DNA of 46,018 nucleotides. Origin: Hyphomicrobiales bacterium (GTDB lineage: Bacteria; Pseudomonadota; Alphaproteobacteria; Rhizobiales; Beijerinckiaceae). The notes below the pieces were generated by a model. That model was not told where the DNA came from. It saw only the letters and a list, made by a program, of their open reading frames with translations, and made no database searches. Of this stretch, positions 25,773-33,416 are shown piece by piece. How positions within the stretch are numbered: position 1 is the first letter of the stretch; each line of letters begins with the position of its first letter. The stretch covers positions 1 through 46,018 of the forward strand of contig JAIYCE010000085.1 in the NCBI GenBank assembly GCA_027488155.1, given 5' to 3'. A program made the translations under genes and the position numbers.

Positions 25773-28247
25773 TCACTCGCGTGTGAGCGGGACCTTAGGC
25801 ACCGTGCGTACGCGCGGCCCCGGTTTCTTGTCCTCGCCCTTACCGCTAGTCGCGGTTTTCACCAAAGCCTTTGTTGCCTTGCGGGGCGCGGCACGTTTTT
25901 TCCGTGGCTTAACGCTCGCTTCTTTCTCGGGCTTCGGAATTGGCTTGCCTTCTGGATATTCGAAACCAAGCGCCTTCTTGCCCTCTGTTTCAGAAACGAT
26001 AACGCGGACAGCGCCTCCATTCTTCAACTTGCCGAACAACACTTCGTCGGCCAAGGGAGTCTTGATGGTCTGCTGGATCAGGCGGGCCATCGGGCGGGCA
26101 CCCATGGTTTCATCATAGCCGTGATCGATCAGCCATTCGCGCGCCTCGTCCGACAATTCGATCGTAACATTGCGGTCGGCGAGCTGAGCCTCCAACTGCA
26201 GGACGAATTTGTCGACGACACGGGCAATTACCTCGCGCGGCAAATGGCCAAAGGAGATAATCGAATCGAGGCGATTGCGGAATTCAGGCGCAAATAATTT
26301 GCTGATCGCTTCCTGATCGTCGCCTTCCCGTTTCGTCCGTGTGAAGCCGAAGGCGGGCTTGGCAAGATCAGCGGCACCGGCATTCGTCGTCATCACCAAA
26401 ATGACATTGCGGAAATCGACCGTCTTACCATTGTGATCGGTAAGCTTGCCGTGATCCATGACCTGCAACAGGATGTTGAATAAATCAGGATGCGCTTTCT
26501 CGATTTCATCGAGCAGCAGCACAGAATGCGGATGCTGATCGATCTGATCAGTGAGAAGACCGCCCTGATCGAAACCGACATAGCCGGGAGGCGCGCCAAT
26601 CAAACGCGAGACGGTATGGCGCTCCATATACTCCGACATGTCGAAACGGATGAGCTCCACGCCAAGCGCGGTGGCGAGCTGACGTGCGACTTCCGTCTTA
26701 CCGACACCAGTGGGGCCAGCAAACAAGTAATTGCCAATCGGCTTTTCAGGGTCGCGCAGACCTGCGCGCGCCAGCTTGATCGATGAGACGAGCGCCCCGA
26801 TGGCGGCATTCTGCCCGTAAACAACACGCTTCAGCGTCTCGTCGAGGGCTTTCAGCACTTCGGCGTCGTCCTTCGAGATCGTCTTCGGCGGAATGCGCGC
26901 CATCGTCGCGATAGTCGCTTCGATTTCCTTGATGCCGATCTGCTTCTTACGGCGATTGTCCGGCAGAAGCATCTGTGACGCGCCGGTTTCGTCGATCACG
27001 TCGATGGCCTTGTCCGGCAATTTGCGGTCATGGATGTAGCGCGCCGACAATTCCACCGCCGCCTTGATAGCTTCGTTGGTAAAACGTATGCGATGGAAAT
27101 CCTCGAAATAGGGCTTGAGGCCTTTAAGAATCTCAATCGCATCGGGCAGCGACGGCTCGTTTACATCGATCTTCTGGAAACGGCGGACGAGCGCACGATC
27201 CTTCTCGAAATACTGGCGATATTCCTTGTAGGTGGTCGAGCCGATGCAGCGCAGCGTGCCTTGCGCCAGCGCAGGCTTGAGCAAATTCGACGCATCCATC
27301 GCCCCGCCAGAGGTAGCACCTGCACCAATCACGGTGTGGATTTCATCGATGAACATGATCGCATTCGGATGCTGTTCGATTTCCTTCATCACCTGCTTGA
27401 GGCGTTCTTCGAAATCACCGCGATAGCGTGTCCCCGCCAGTAATGCGCCCATGTCGAGCGAGAACACTGTCGCGCCCGCCAACACATCTGGCACATCGCC
27501 GGTAACGATCTTCCGCGCAAGTCCTTCGGCAATCGCCGTCTTGCCAACGCCGGGTTCGCCGACGAGGAGCGGATTGTTCTTCTGGCGGCGGCAGAGCACT
27601 TGAATAGTGCGCAGCACTTCAGCCTCGCGGCCGATCAAAGGATCGATCTTACCGTCGCGCGCCTTCTTGTTGAGGTTGATGCAGTAAGCGTCAAGCGCCT
27701 CGCCCTTTTTCTTAGGCGCACCCGACGGTTCTTCCCCCTCGCTGCTTCGACGTTCGCCCTGCTCGCTCTCCTCTGCGCCACGCGGGGAGCGGGTTTCGCT
27801 CATGCCGGGGCGCTTGGCGATACCGTGCGAAATGTAGTTGACCGCGTCGTAGCGCGTCATGTCCTGCTCCTGCAGGAAATAGGCGGCATGGCTTTCGCGT
27901 TCCGCAAAAATCGCAACCAGCACATTGGCGCCCGTCACTTCTTCGCGGCCCGAACTCTGCACATGAATGACGGCACGCTGGACGACACGCTGGAAACCGG
28001 CGGTTGGCTTTGCATCTTCGCCCGATTCCGAGACAAGCCCGGTCAATTCATCGTCGACATATTCGACGAGATTGCGGCGCAAAATATCGAGATCGACGTT
28101 GCATGCACGCATGACGGCGGCAGCATCCTGATCGTCGAGGAGAGCAAGCAAAAGATGCTCGAGCGTCGCGTATTCATGGTGGCGCTCATTGGCAAGCGCG
28201 AGCGCCTTGTGAAGGGCCTGTTCGAGACTGCGCGAAAAGGATGGCAT
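25773..28247 (-). CDS. clpA: ATP-dependent Clp protease ATP-binding subunit ClpA
   Basis: An 824-residue AAA+ unfoldase that feeds ClpP. The N-domain opens [20 protein letters not shown] and carries the ClpS docking surface. The first ATPase module has Walker [12 protein letters not shown] and the second [11 protein letters not shown], with Walker B segments [14 protein letters not shown] and [13 protein letters not shown]. After the usual end there is an extra basic tail of about 60 residues ([15 protein letters not shown] and on to VPLTRE), longer than in E. coli ClpA (758 aa). The ATG at 28247 is preferred over an upstream one because it matches the family. The gap to clpS is 14 bases. Confidence 0.96.
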   Translation of the reverse strand: MPSFSRSLEQALHKALALANERHHEYATLEHLLLALLDDQDAAAVMRACNVDLDILRRNLVEYVDDELTGLVSESGEDAKPTAGFQRVVQRAVIHVQSSGREEVTGANVLVAIFAERESHAAYFLQEQDMTRYDAVNYISHGIAKRPGMSETRSPRGAEESEQGERRSSEGEEPSGAPKKKGEALDAYCINLNKKARDGKIDPLIGREAEVLRTIQVLCRRQKNNPLLVGEPGVGKTAIAEGLARKIVTGDVPDVLAGATVFSLDMGALLAGTRYRGDFEERLKQVMKEIEQHPNAIMFIDEIHTVIGAGATSGGAMDASNLLKPALAQGTLRCIGSTTYKEYRQYFEKDRALVRRFQKIDVNEPSLPDAIEILKGLKPYFEDFHRIRFTNEAIKAAVELSARYIHDRKLPDKAIDVIDETGASQMLLPDNRRKKQIGIKEIEATIATMARIPPKTISKDDAEVLKALDETLKRVVYGQNAAIGALVSSIKLARAGLRDPEKPIGNYLFAGPTGVGKTEVARQLATALGVELIRFDMSEYMERHTVSRLIGAPPGYVGFDQGGLLTDQIDQHPHSVLLLDEIEKAHPDLFNILLQVMDHGKLTDHNGKTVDFRNVILVMTTNAGAADLAKPAFGFTRTKREGDDQEAISKLFAPEFRNRLDSIISFGHLPREVIARVVDKFVLQLEAQLADRNVTIELSDEAREWLIDHGYDETMGARPMARLIQQTIKTPLADEVLFGKLKNGGAVRVIVSETEGKKALGFEYPEGKPIPKPEKEASVKPRKKRAAPRKATKALVKTATSGKGEDKKPGPRVRTVPKVPLTRE

Positions 28248-28261
28248 TCCAGGGCTGCCTT

Positions 28262-28693
28262 TCACTTCTTTTCCATGACGCACTGCAGAGGATGCTGGTG
28301 CTTGCGGGCAAAGTCCATCACCAAAGTGACTTTCGTCTCGGCGATCTCATAGGTGAAAACGCCACACTCGCCGACCCCATGCTGGTGGACATGCAGCATG
28401 ATGCGCGTGGCATCTTCGATCGATTTGTTGAAGAAGCGCTGCAGCACATGGATGACGAATTCCATCGGCGTGTAATCGTCGTTCAAGAGCAGCACGCGGT
28501 AGAGGCTTGGCTTTTTGGTTTTTGGCCGCGTTTGTGGGATCACGGCGATCCCGGGGGAATCGTCGCCCTCGCCGCGGCGGCGCGGAGCCATTGCAATGAC
28601 CGGGCCTTGTTTTGGCTCCGGTTCTGTCTGGGCCTGAAGGGCAGTGGTGCCCGTCAAACGCGCATTCATTTCCATGGTCCGTCTGTCGTCCAT
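28262..28693 (-). CDS. clpS: ClpA adaptor protein ClpS
   Basis: A 143-residue protein with an N-terminal extension of about 60 low-complexity residues and then the ClpS fold: [56 protein letters not shown]. The [10 protein letters not shown] motif forms the N-degron pocket that recognises proteins with destabilising N-terminal residues and hands them to ClpA. The start is uncertain among three nearby ATGs (28693, 28675, 28669); the first gives the longest form. A perfect 8-bp hairpin lies 30 bases upstream. Confidence 0.93.
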   Translation of the reverse strand: MDDRRTMEMNARLTGTTALQAQTEPEPKQGPVIAMAPRRRGEGDDSPGIAVIPQTRPKTKKPSLYRVLLLNDDYTPMEFVIHVLQRFFNKSIEDATRIMLHVHQHGVGECGVFTYEIAETKVTLVMDFARKHQHPLQCVMEKK

Positions 28694-29007
28694 TCCGCGC
28701 CGGACCGCACTGGCCGCTTCCCTGCGTCAGTCCCTGACGCACCGGTGCGGCGAAAATGCGTCCGGGTCTGAATCTAGCTATGCGCGGCCCCTTCTGCCAG
28801 TGCCAAGGCATGAAGAAGCGTGTTGTCCCGTCTTCCTTTTGCCTGCAAGGCCGATGCCGGTTCGACCTCGCGCTACGGCAGCACAGAAAAAGTCGCTCTT
28901 GTGACCTGCATGCAGGGGCCTTAAACACAAAAAGGCCCGGCTTGAGGCCGGGCCAGTTCTTGCGATCTCGGGAGGAAATCGCGAGGTAAGTTAAATGTAA
29001 AGCCAGC
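28694..29007. other. 314-base intergenic region between clpS and the phasin gene
   Basis: No gene seen. It holds the clpS leader with a perfect 8-bp inverted repeat TGCGTCAG-TCC-CTGACGCA (28723-28741), the palindrome CTGCATGCAG near 28907, and the phasin terminator (28929-28954). A GCGAT...ATCGC hairpin lies close to the phasin stop. A GGTTCGA string near 28858 looks like part of a tRNA arm, but no tRNA can be built around it. Confidence 0.6.
28929..28954 (-). terminator. Rho-independent terminator of the phasin gene
   Basis: On the minus strand: GGCCCGGC, loop CTCAA, GCCGGGCC, then TTTTTGTG. The 8-bp perfect GC stem with a T-run begins about 53 bases after the phasin stop. Confidence 0.88.
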
Positions 29008-29349
29008 TTACTTGGCGACAGTGGCGACTTTCGCAACAATCGCTTCGTACGGCTTGGCCGAATCCTTGGCGAGCGAGTTGACGAGTTCGCCGAGCTTCGT
29101 CGCATAGGCGACGTAGCCTTCGTAAGCTTCCTTGACATAGGTCTGCTGGATTTCGATGGCCTTGTCGAAGGTCTTCACGCCGAACAGCTTTTCAGCGGTG
29201 GCGGACGAATGCTCGAAGCTCTTCTTGGTGTAGTCGGCGACTTCCGTCGCAATGGCCTGCATGCCCTTCGAATGGGTGTCGAGGGTCTTCAGTGCGAGCT
29301 CGAAATTCTCTTTGCCGAGCTTTTGGAAATCTTCGAATTGGGCGTTCAT
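29008..29349 (-). CDS. Phasin family protein
   Basis: A 113-residue amphipathic helical protein that coats polyhydroxyalkanoate granules. It begins MNAQFEDFQKLGKENFELAL and has the phasin core SKGMQAIATEVADYTKKSFE, then HSSATAEKLFGVKTFDKAIE, then YVKEAYEGYVAYATKLGELV. A strong GGAGAG precedes the ATG at 29349; the frame is open to 29445 but that upstream part is not phasin-like. The promoter and paired palindromes upstream suggest control by a PhaR-type repressor. No PHA synthase or depolymerase is in the window. Confidence 0.92.
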   Translation of the reverse strand: MNAQFEDFQKLGKENFELALKTLDTHSKGMQAIATEVADYTKKSFEHSSATAEKLFGVKTFDKAIEIQQTYVKEAYEGYVAYATKLGELVNSLAKDSAKPYEAIVAKVATVAK

Positions 29350-29432
29350 GTTGCTCTCCTGCGCGATGCGCTTCTCAATCTGCAAAATTCTCGAGGGAGC
29401 CAGCGCGCTGACGCGCCGTTCCCATGACCTGC

Positions 29433-29481
29433 AATATGTGTGCACTGCACAAAAAGGTCAAGAGATTTTTGTGCGATGCAC
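29433..29481 (-). promoter_or_regulatory. Phasin promoter with two palindromic operator sites
   Basis: Minus strand: -35 TTGACC (29456-29461), exactly 17 bases, -10 CATATT (29433-29438). The spacer contains the palindrome GTGCAGTGCAC. A second copy, GTGCATCGCAC, lies just upstream of the -35 box (29471-29481). The plus-strand blocks 29440-29455 and 29466-29481 form a 14-of-16 inverted repeat. PhaR-type regulators of PHA genes bind TGC-rich palindromes; assignment to PhaR is inference. Confidence 0.7.
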
Positions 29482-29548
29482 CATTATTCGTTTTCGACCT
29501 TTGGCCGACGCACTTCCTTCAAGCTTTACGTGCCTTTGCCCCAGTTCC

Positions 29549-29564
29549 TTAACCAGCCCGTAAC
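29549..29564 (+). promoter_or_regulatory. CtrA-like site upstream of the D-Ala-D-Ala carboxypeptidase gene
   Basis: TTAA (29549-29552), 7 bases, GTAAC (29560-29564). The CtrA consensus is TTAA-N7-TTAA(C), so there is one mismatch. It lies 108 bases upstream of the start codon. An AAACCC-ATA-GGGTTT palindrome follows at 29568-29582. The rest of the 322-base gap from 29350 to 29671 holds only the phasin promoter. Confidence 0.35.
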
Positions 29565-29671
29565 CTCAAACCCATAGGGTTTCAGGGTGTGCCAGCCAGG
29601 TCACAGATCTGGGCTGGATAGCCGCACCCGCCCGGGGATGCCGGCTACGCTATGGTACAAGGGCTGGGTTC

Positions 29672-31099
29672 ATGTGGTTTGGCGTTGGTCGCGGGCGCGT
29701 TTCGGTCGCAATTGTTGGTGTCATTGTCGCTTCCCTCGCTTGGGCCGGTCCCGCTGAGGCCAAGCGAAAGCTCGTCCGCAAGGGCGGCGGCTATAATCCG
29801 CCCACGGCGGCGATGGTTGTCGATACCAAAACCGGCAAAGTCCTGTTTGCCGAAAACCCGGACGCCAGCCGCTATCCGGCCTCAATCACCAAGGTCATGA
29901 CCCTCTACATGCTGTTTGAACAGCTGGAAAAGGGCCGCTATTCGCTCAATTCACCGCTGAAAGTGTCTGCTTGGGCCGCCCGCCAAGCGCCCTCAAAACT
30001 GAGCCTCCAGCCGGGCGAAACGATTGAGGTCGAGGACGCCATCAAGGCGCTCGTCACGAAATCAGCCAATGACGTTGCTGTTGTGGTCGCCGAGAACATC
30101 GGCGGCACGGAGCAGAACTTCGCCGCCATGATGACACGCAAGGCGCGTTCGATCGGCATGAGCCGGACGACCTTCCGCAATGCGTCGGGCTTACCTGACA
30201 CAGGCCAGGTTACCACCGCCCGCGATCTCATCACGATGGGGCGCGCCATCCAAGACCGCTTCCCGAGATATTACGGCTTCTTCGCCACGCGCAATTTCTC
30301 TTACGACGGCGCCTTCTATGGCAACCACAACAAGCTTCTGGGTCGGATCGAGGGCGTTGACGGGATCAAGACCGGCTATACGCGGTTGTCGGGTTTCAAC
30401 CTGCTGACGTCGGTGAAAGCCGATGGCCGTCAGCTAATGGCGGTCGTGCTCGGCGGTCGGTCGGGCGCCTCGCGGGATCGCTATATGGCGGAGCTGATCG
30501 ATCGGCACCTCGATCGTGCCTATGCCGGCAACCGAACGGCACCCGCCATCATCGAATCACAAGACACGGCCTCCGCCGCGAGTGAAGAGGATCAGGCACC
30601 GGCCCCGAAGACGACCGCCGCGTTGCAGCCGAAACAGCCCGCCTCGACCTCGGCCGCCGCCGCACCAGCGCCTGTGCAGACGAAGGCCGTTGCGCCTGCG
30701 CCTACACCAGCCCGCGTCGCCGCTTCAGTGCCGGTTGCCCCGACAACCACACCACAGACCAAAGCCAACAATGCCGCGACTACGACGCCCGGTAGTTGGA
30801 AGGTTGGTGCGCAGCCAGTTGTCCGCACCGCTTCAATCGCCCCAAAACAGGCACCGGTTCCGCCGGGCTGGTCGGTCCAGATCGGCACGGCAAAGACGGA
30901 AACGGGTGCCAAAACCATCCTCAACGAAGCGCGTAGCGACGCCGCCAAAGTGCTGAAGGGCGCTGTACCGAATGTCGAACGGGCGAGCGAGAAAGCCTAT
31001 CGCGCGCGTTTTGCCGGATTCAAGACGAAGGACGCCGCCGAGAAGGCCTGCAAGTCGCTGAAAAAGAGCGGCTACGACTGCTTCGTGAAACAGATCTGA
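29672..31099 (+). CDS. D-alanyl-D-alanine carboxypeptidase with SPOR domain
   Basis: A 475-residue periplasmic peptidase that trims the terminal D-Ala from peptidoglycan stem peptides. A signal peptide (VAIVGVIVASLAWAGPAEA) is followed by the S11 peptidase domain with catalytic Ser71/Lys74 in SITK, Ser131-Ala-Asn133 (SxN) and Lys233-Thr-Gly235. A Pro/Ala-rich linker (about 290-395) leads to a C-terminal SPOR domain (GWSVQIGTAKTETGAKTILN to the end), which binds denuded glycan at division sites. This suggests septal action. It does not have the amphipathic tail anchor of E. coli PBP5. The stop TGA abuts the convergent gene's stop within the palindrome CTGATCAG. Confidence 0.95.
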   Translation: MWFGVGRGRVSVAIVGVIVASLAWAGPAEAKRKLVRKGGGYNPPTAAMVVDTKTGKVLFAENPDASRYPASITKVMTLYMLFEQLEKGRYSLNSPLKVSAWAARQAPSKLSLQPGETIEVEDAIKALVTKSANDVAVVVAENIGGTEQNFAAMMTRKARSIGMSRTTFRNASGLPDTGQVTTARDLITMGRAIQDRFPRYYGFFATRNFSYDGAFYGNHNKLLGRIEGVDGIKTGYTRLSGFNLLTSVKADGRQLMAVVLGGRSGASRDRYMAELIDRHLDRAYAGNRTAPAIIESQDTASAASEEDQAPAPKTTAALQPKQPASTSAAAAPAPVQTKAVAPAPTPARVAASVPVAPTTTPQTKANNAATTTPGSWKVGAQPVVRTASIAPKQAPVPPGWSVQIGTAKTETGAKTILNEARSDAAKVLKGAVPNVERASEKAYRARFAGFKTKDAAEKACKSLKKSGYDCFVKQI

Positions 31100-31846
31100 T
31101 CAGGACCGCGACCGATGGGATCCCAACAGGACATCGCGAGCTTCGTTCAGGCGGGTGGCAAGCCAAGTGGTTCCGCCCTGGTCGGGGTGAAACTTCTTCA
31201 TCAGCGACCGATGCGACTGTCGGATGTCATCTTCGCTCGCTCCCGGTTGAAGACCCAAGATCTCATAAGCTTCCTGCTCGGTTATCGTCCCGCGGCTCCG
31301 GCCCCCCTGTTCACCGGAATGTCCTTGTCCGGACCGCGCGTGGACGTTCGGATCCGCTGTCTCACGCCAGCCGGGAAACCGGCGGTCAAGATAAGCCTCT
31401 AACAATCTGAGCCCATCCTGGTCTTCAGCCGCGCAAGCCTGCGCGAGCGTGCCCAGTTCCTGTTCGCTCATCGTCTCAAAGGGCCGACCCGCGTCGGGAC
31501 CCGCCAAAATCATCCCCGACATCACGCCTGTATCGTGATCGAGAGTCATCTCAATCAACCGCGAACGCACTTTCGAAACCCGCCCGGGCGCCGCACCGCC
31601 TGCGCCAGCACGTCCCATTGGCAGATAACGACGCCAATCAATGTCGAGAAGCCAAGTGCCGAGACCGCCTAGCGCCAAAGCCATGTCAAAACGTCCACGC
31701 ATAGCAAGGATCGCCGCAACGCCGAGCGCGATGATGCCACCCACCTTATGCATCGTGGGCAAAAGCGTTTTTGGATCAAGTTTCACCCAGCCTTTGCCGA
31801 GCGCAACCAGAATGAGAAGGACGGCCAAGCCGATCAGAGCTGTCAT
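31100..31846 (-). CDS. Membrane-anchored J-domain protein
   Basis: A 248-residue protein with two hydrophobic segments at the N-terminus (MTALIGLAVLLILVALGKGW and GGIIALGVAAILAMRG), a middle region starting RSRLIEMTLDHDTGVMSGMI, and a C-terminal J domain (EQEAYEILGLQPGASEDDIR) with the HPD motif in KKFHPDQGG. J domains stimulate the ATPase of Hsp70, so it probably recruits DnaK to the membrane. The layout resembles the DjlA/TIM14 group with the J domain at the C-terminus. It starts 3 bases after the VWA gene stop, which points to co-expression. Confidence 0.9.
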   Translation of the reverse strand: MTALIGLAVLLILVALGKGWVKLDPKTLLPTMHKVGGIIALGVAAILAMRGRFDMALALGGLGTWLLDIDWRRYLPMGRAGAGGAAPGRVSKVRSRLIEMTLDHDTGVMSGMILAGPDAGRPFETMSEQELGTLAQACAAEDQDGLRLLEAYLDRRFPGWRETADPNVHARSGQGHSGEQGGRSRGTITEQEAYEILGLQPGASEDDIRQSHRSLMKKFHPDQGGTTWLATRLNEARDVLLGSHRSRS

Positions 31847-31849
31847 GGT

Positions 31850-32566
31850 TTACCGCAATTGTTGCAGAAGCGCGGCGCTTGTCCCGCCGCTTCGCGCGAG
31901 TTTCATCAACGCATCGCGCCCTCCCGCAGCATAGGCCGCTGCAGCGCGCAGCAATTCAGCCAATGTCGCAGGTGCTGCATGATCGAAACGCGCATAAGCG
32001 CCGCCCGTCAGGCGGGCCATATCGCGGAAGACGCGCTCAGCCTCGGGATCGTGGCCTTCCTGAAAGATAAAACCGCGCAAGCCCAGCAGACCGATTTCAC
32101 CGGCACGCGCCAATAATTTGTCAGCGCTCTCTTCCACCGCATCGCCGACATAGACGAAGGCGCGCACACCATCATTTCGTGCTGCACTGTGTAAATGATC
32201 TAGCACGCGGCCAATTTGCGTCTGCCCGCCTTCGCAACGGATCTTGTTCATCATTGCGCTCAGCGCTGCGCCATCGGGCACGTAGCGCGAGGCGCGGCAT
32301 TCGGCGAGGCCCCGAAAATAAACCAGCTGAATCGCAAGACCGCCGATCGAGGCTGCCGTGCGAAACATGTCGGCTTGCAATGAACAGGCGAGATCCCAGG
32401 TCGGTTGGCGGCTCATTGTGGCATCGAGCGCAATGACAAGCTTGCCACGCGAATCCGCCGCCACCGCAGGCATGGCCTTCACCTGATCAAGAAATGCAGA
32501 CACGGCAGAGGCACCACTGCCTGAGACAATGCCGGCCTGATCGCGCGATTTCAGATCGCCTGCCAT
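31850..32566 (-). CDS. VWA domain-containing protein
   Basis: A 238-residue protein. A von Willebrand factor A fold begins with KLVIALDATMSRQPTWDLAC, where Asp48, Thr50 and Ser52 form a DxTxS MIDAS-like metal site. Later strands are IQLVYFRGLAEC, GGQTQIGRVLDHL and VRAFVYVGDAVEES. There is no signal peptide, so it is cytoplasmic. VWA proteins bind partners through a metal; the likely partner is the J-domain protein encoded 3 bases downstream. It follows the small secreted-protein gene by 12 bases. Confidence 0.87.
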   Translation of the reverse strand: MAGDLKSRDQAGIVSGSGASAVSAFLDQVKAMPAVAADSRGKLVIALDATMSRQPTWDLACSLQADMFRTAASIGGLAIQLVYFRGLAECRASRYVPDGAALSAMMNKIRCEGGQTQIGRVLDHLHSAARNDGVRAFVYVGDAVEESADKLLARAGEIGLLGLRGFIFQEGHDPEAERVFRDMARLTGGAYARFDHAAPATLAELLRAAAAYAAGGRDALMKLARSGGTSAALLQQLR

Positions 32567-32578
32567 CTTCGCGCTCTC

Positions 32579-32878
32579 TCAGCGCCCATAGCCATATTCG
32601 TAACGCACAGAACCACCAACGCGCACTTCCGTATCGCCGAATTTCGCGATGGAACCGGGGGCTGTGCCCGGAAACAAAGCGGACGGCTTTGCGGCGGGCG
32701 CAGACGGCGGCACTGGGGCCGCCTGGCCTGTTCGCGCCTGGCGCACCTTGTTGCAACCGGCTGGAACCGATTTGATGCCGGGCGCGGTTTCGACGGGCCT
32801 ACAGGAATCCTGCGCGAGCGCGACGGTTCCCAAGGAAACCAGGGCGAAAGCGGCGAGAAACAGGCGATTCCCAATCAT
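32579..32878 (-). CDS. Small secreted protein of unknown function
   Basis: A 99-residue protein with a clear signal peptide (MIGNRLFLAAFALVSLGTVA ending LAQ). Two Cys follow early (DSCRPVE and PAGCNKV), probably a disulfide, then a Pro/Ala-rich linker and a C-terminal GDTEVRVGGSVRYEYGYGR tail rich in Gly and Tyr. It is likely periplasmic. I do not recognise a named family. The ATG at 32878 has GGAAGG 8 bases upstream. It lies between DUF1489 (40 bases) and the VWA gene (12 bases) in one operon. Confidence 0.75.
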   Translation of the reverse strand: MIGNRLFLAAFALVSLGTVALAQDSCRPVETAPGIKSVPAGCNKVRQARTGQAAPVPPSAPAAKPSALFPGTAPGSIAKFGDTEVRVGGSVRYEYGYGR

Positions 32879-32918
32879 GCCGCCTTCCCTATCAGAAAGG
32901 GACGCTTCTGTCGCCCGG

Positions 32919-33353
32919 TCAGAGGAGGCCAAGATCGCGCAGTTCACGCCGCAATTCTTCCGGCATGGCAGCAATATCGCCACCGGCCTTCCCAAGATCG
33001 GCCGGGACATCGGTGAGGTAACGCCACCCCTGAAATGGGCGGCAGGGGCGCGGGGCGACCGGGTGGACCTTGGGCTCCAGCACCAAATGGCAGCGCCCGA
33101 TGCCATCGCTATCGGTAAAGGGGCGGATCTCGAGCAATGTCTGGCGGCAGGCGACCTGCCCTTTGATGACCCAATAGAGCGAGCCGCCGGGAATCAGTTC
33201 ATCGACCCGCTTGGGGACCATGCGGGTGGTGTGGAACTGTTCGGGCTTGATCCCGGCCTTCTTCTGCGCGGCGAGGCGCCCGGCGATCCATCCTGTGAGA
33301 TCCTCGATGGAATCCGCGCCGACGCAAAGCTTGATGAGGTGTAAATCCGCCAT
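32919..33353 (-). CDS. DUF1489 family protein
   Basis: A 144-residue cytoplasmic protein. It opens MADLHLIKLCVGADSIEDLT and contains HTTRMVPKRVDELIPGGSLY, WVIKGQVACRQTLLEIRPF and PFQGWRYLTDVPADL, which match the alphaproteobacterial DUF1489 family. Its function is unknown; the WVIKG..ACRQ..L segment resembles the nucleotide- or RNA-related ASCH-like folds, but that is a guess. It is 63 bases downstream of the carboxylase alpha gene. Confidence 0.88.
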   Translation of the reverse strand: MADLHLIKLCVGADSIEDLTGWIAGRLAAQKKAGIKPEQFHTTRMVPKRVDELIPGGSLYWVIKGQVACRQTLLEIRPFTDSDGIGRCHLVLEPKVHPVAPRPCRPFQGWRYLTDVPADLGKAGGDIAAMPEELRRELRDLGLL

Positions 33354-33416
33354 GGCGCCGGTTTAGGGCGGCGGAGGCGGCTTCGCCATGGGGCAAGGCC
33401 GCACCTTCTGTGGAAA

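Noticed and set aside
28850-28880. GGTTCGA string suggestive of a tRNA T-arm between clpS and the phasin
   Set aside because: No pairing T-stem, acceptor stem or anticodon arm can be built around it.
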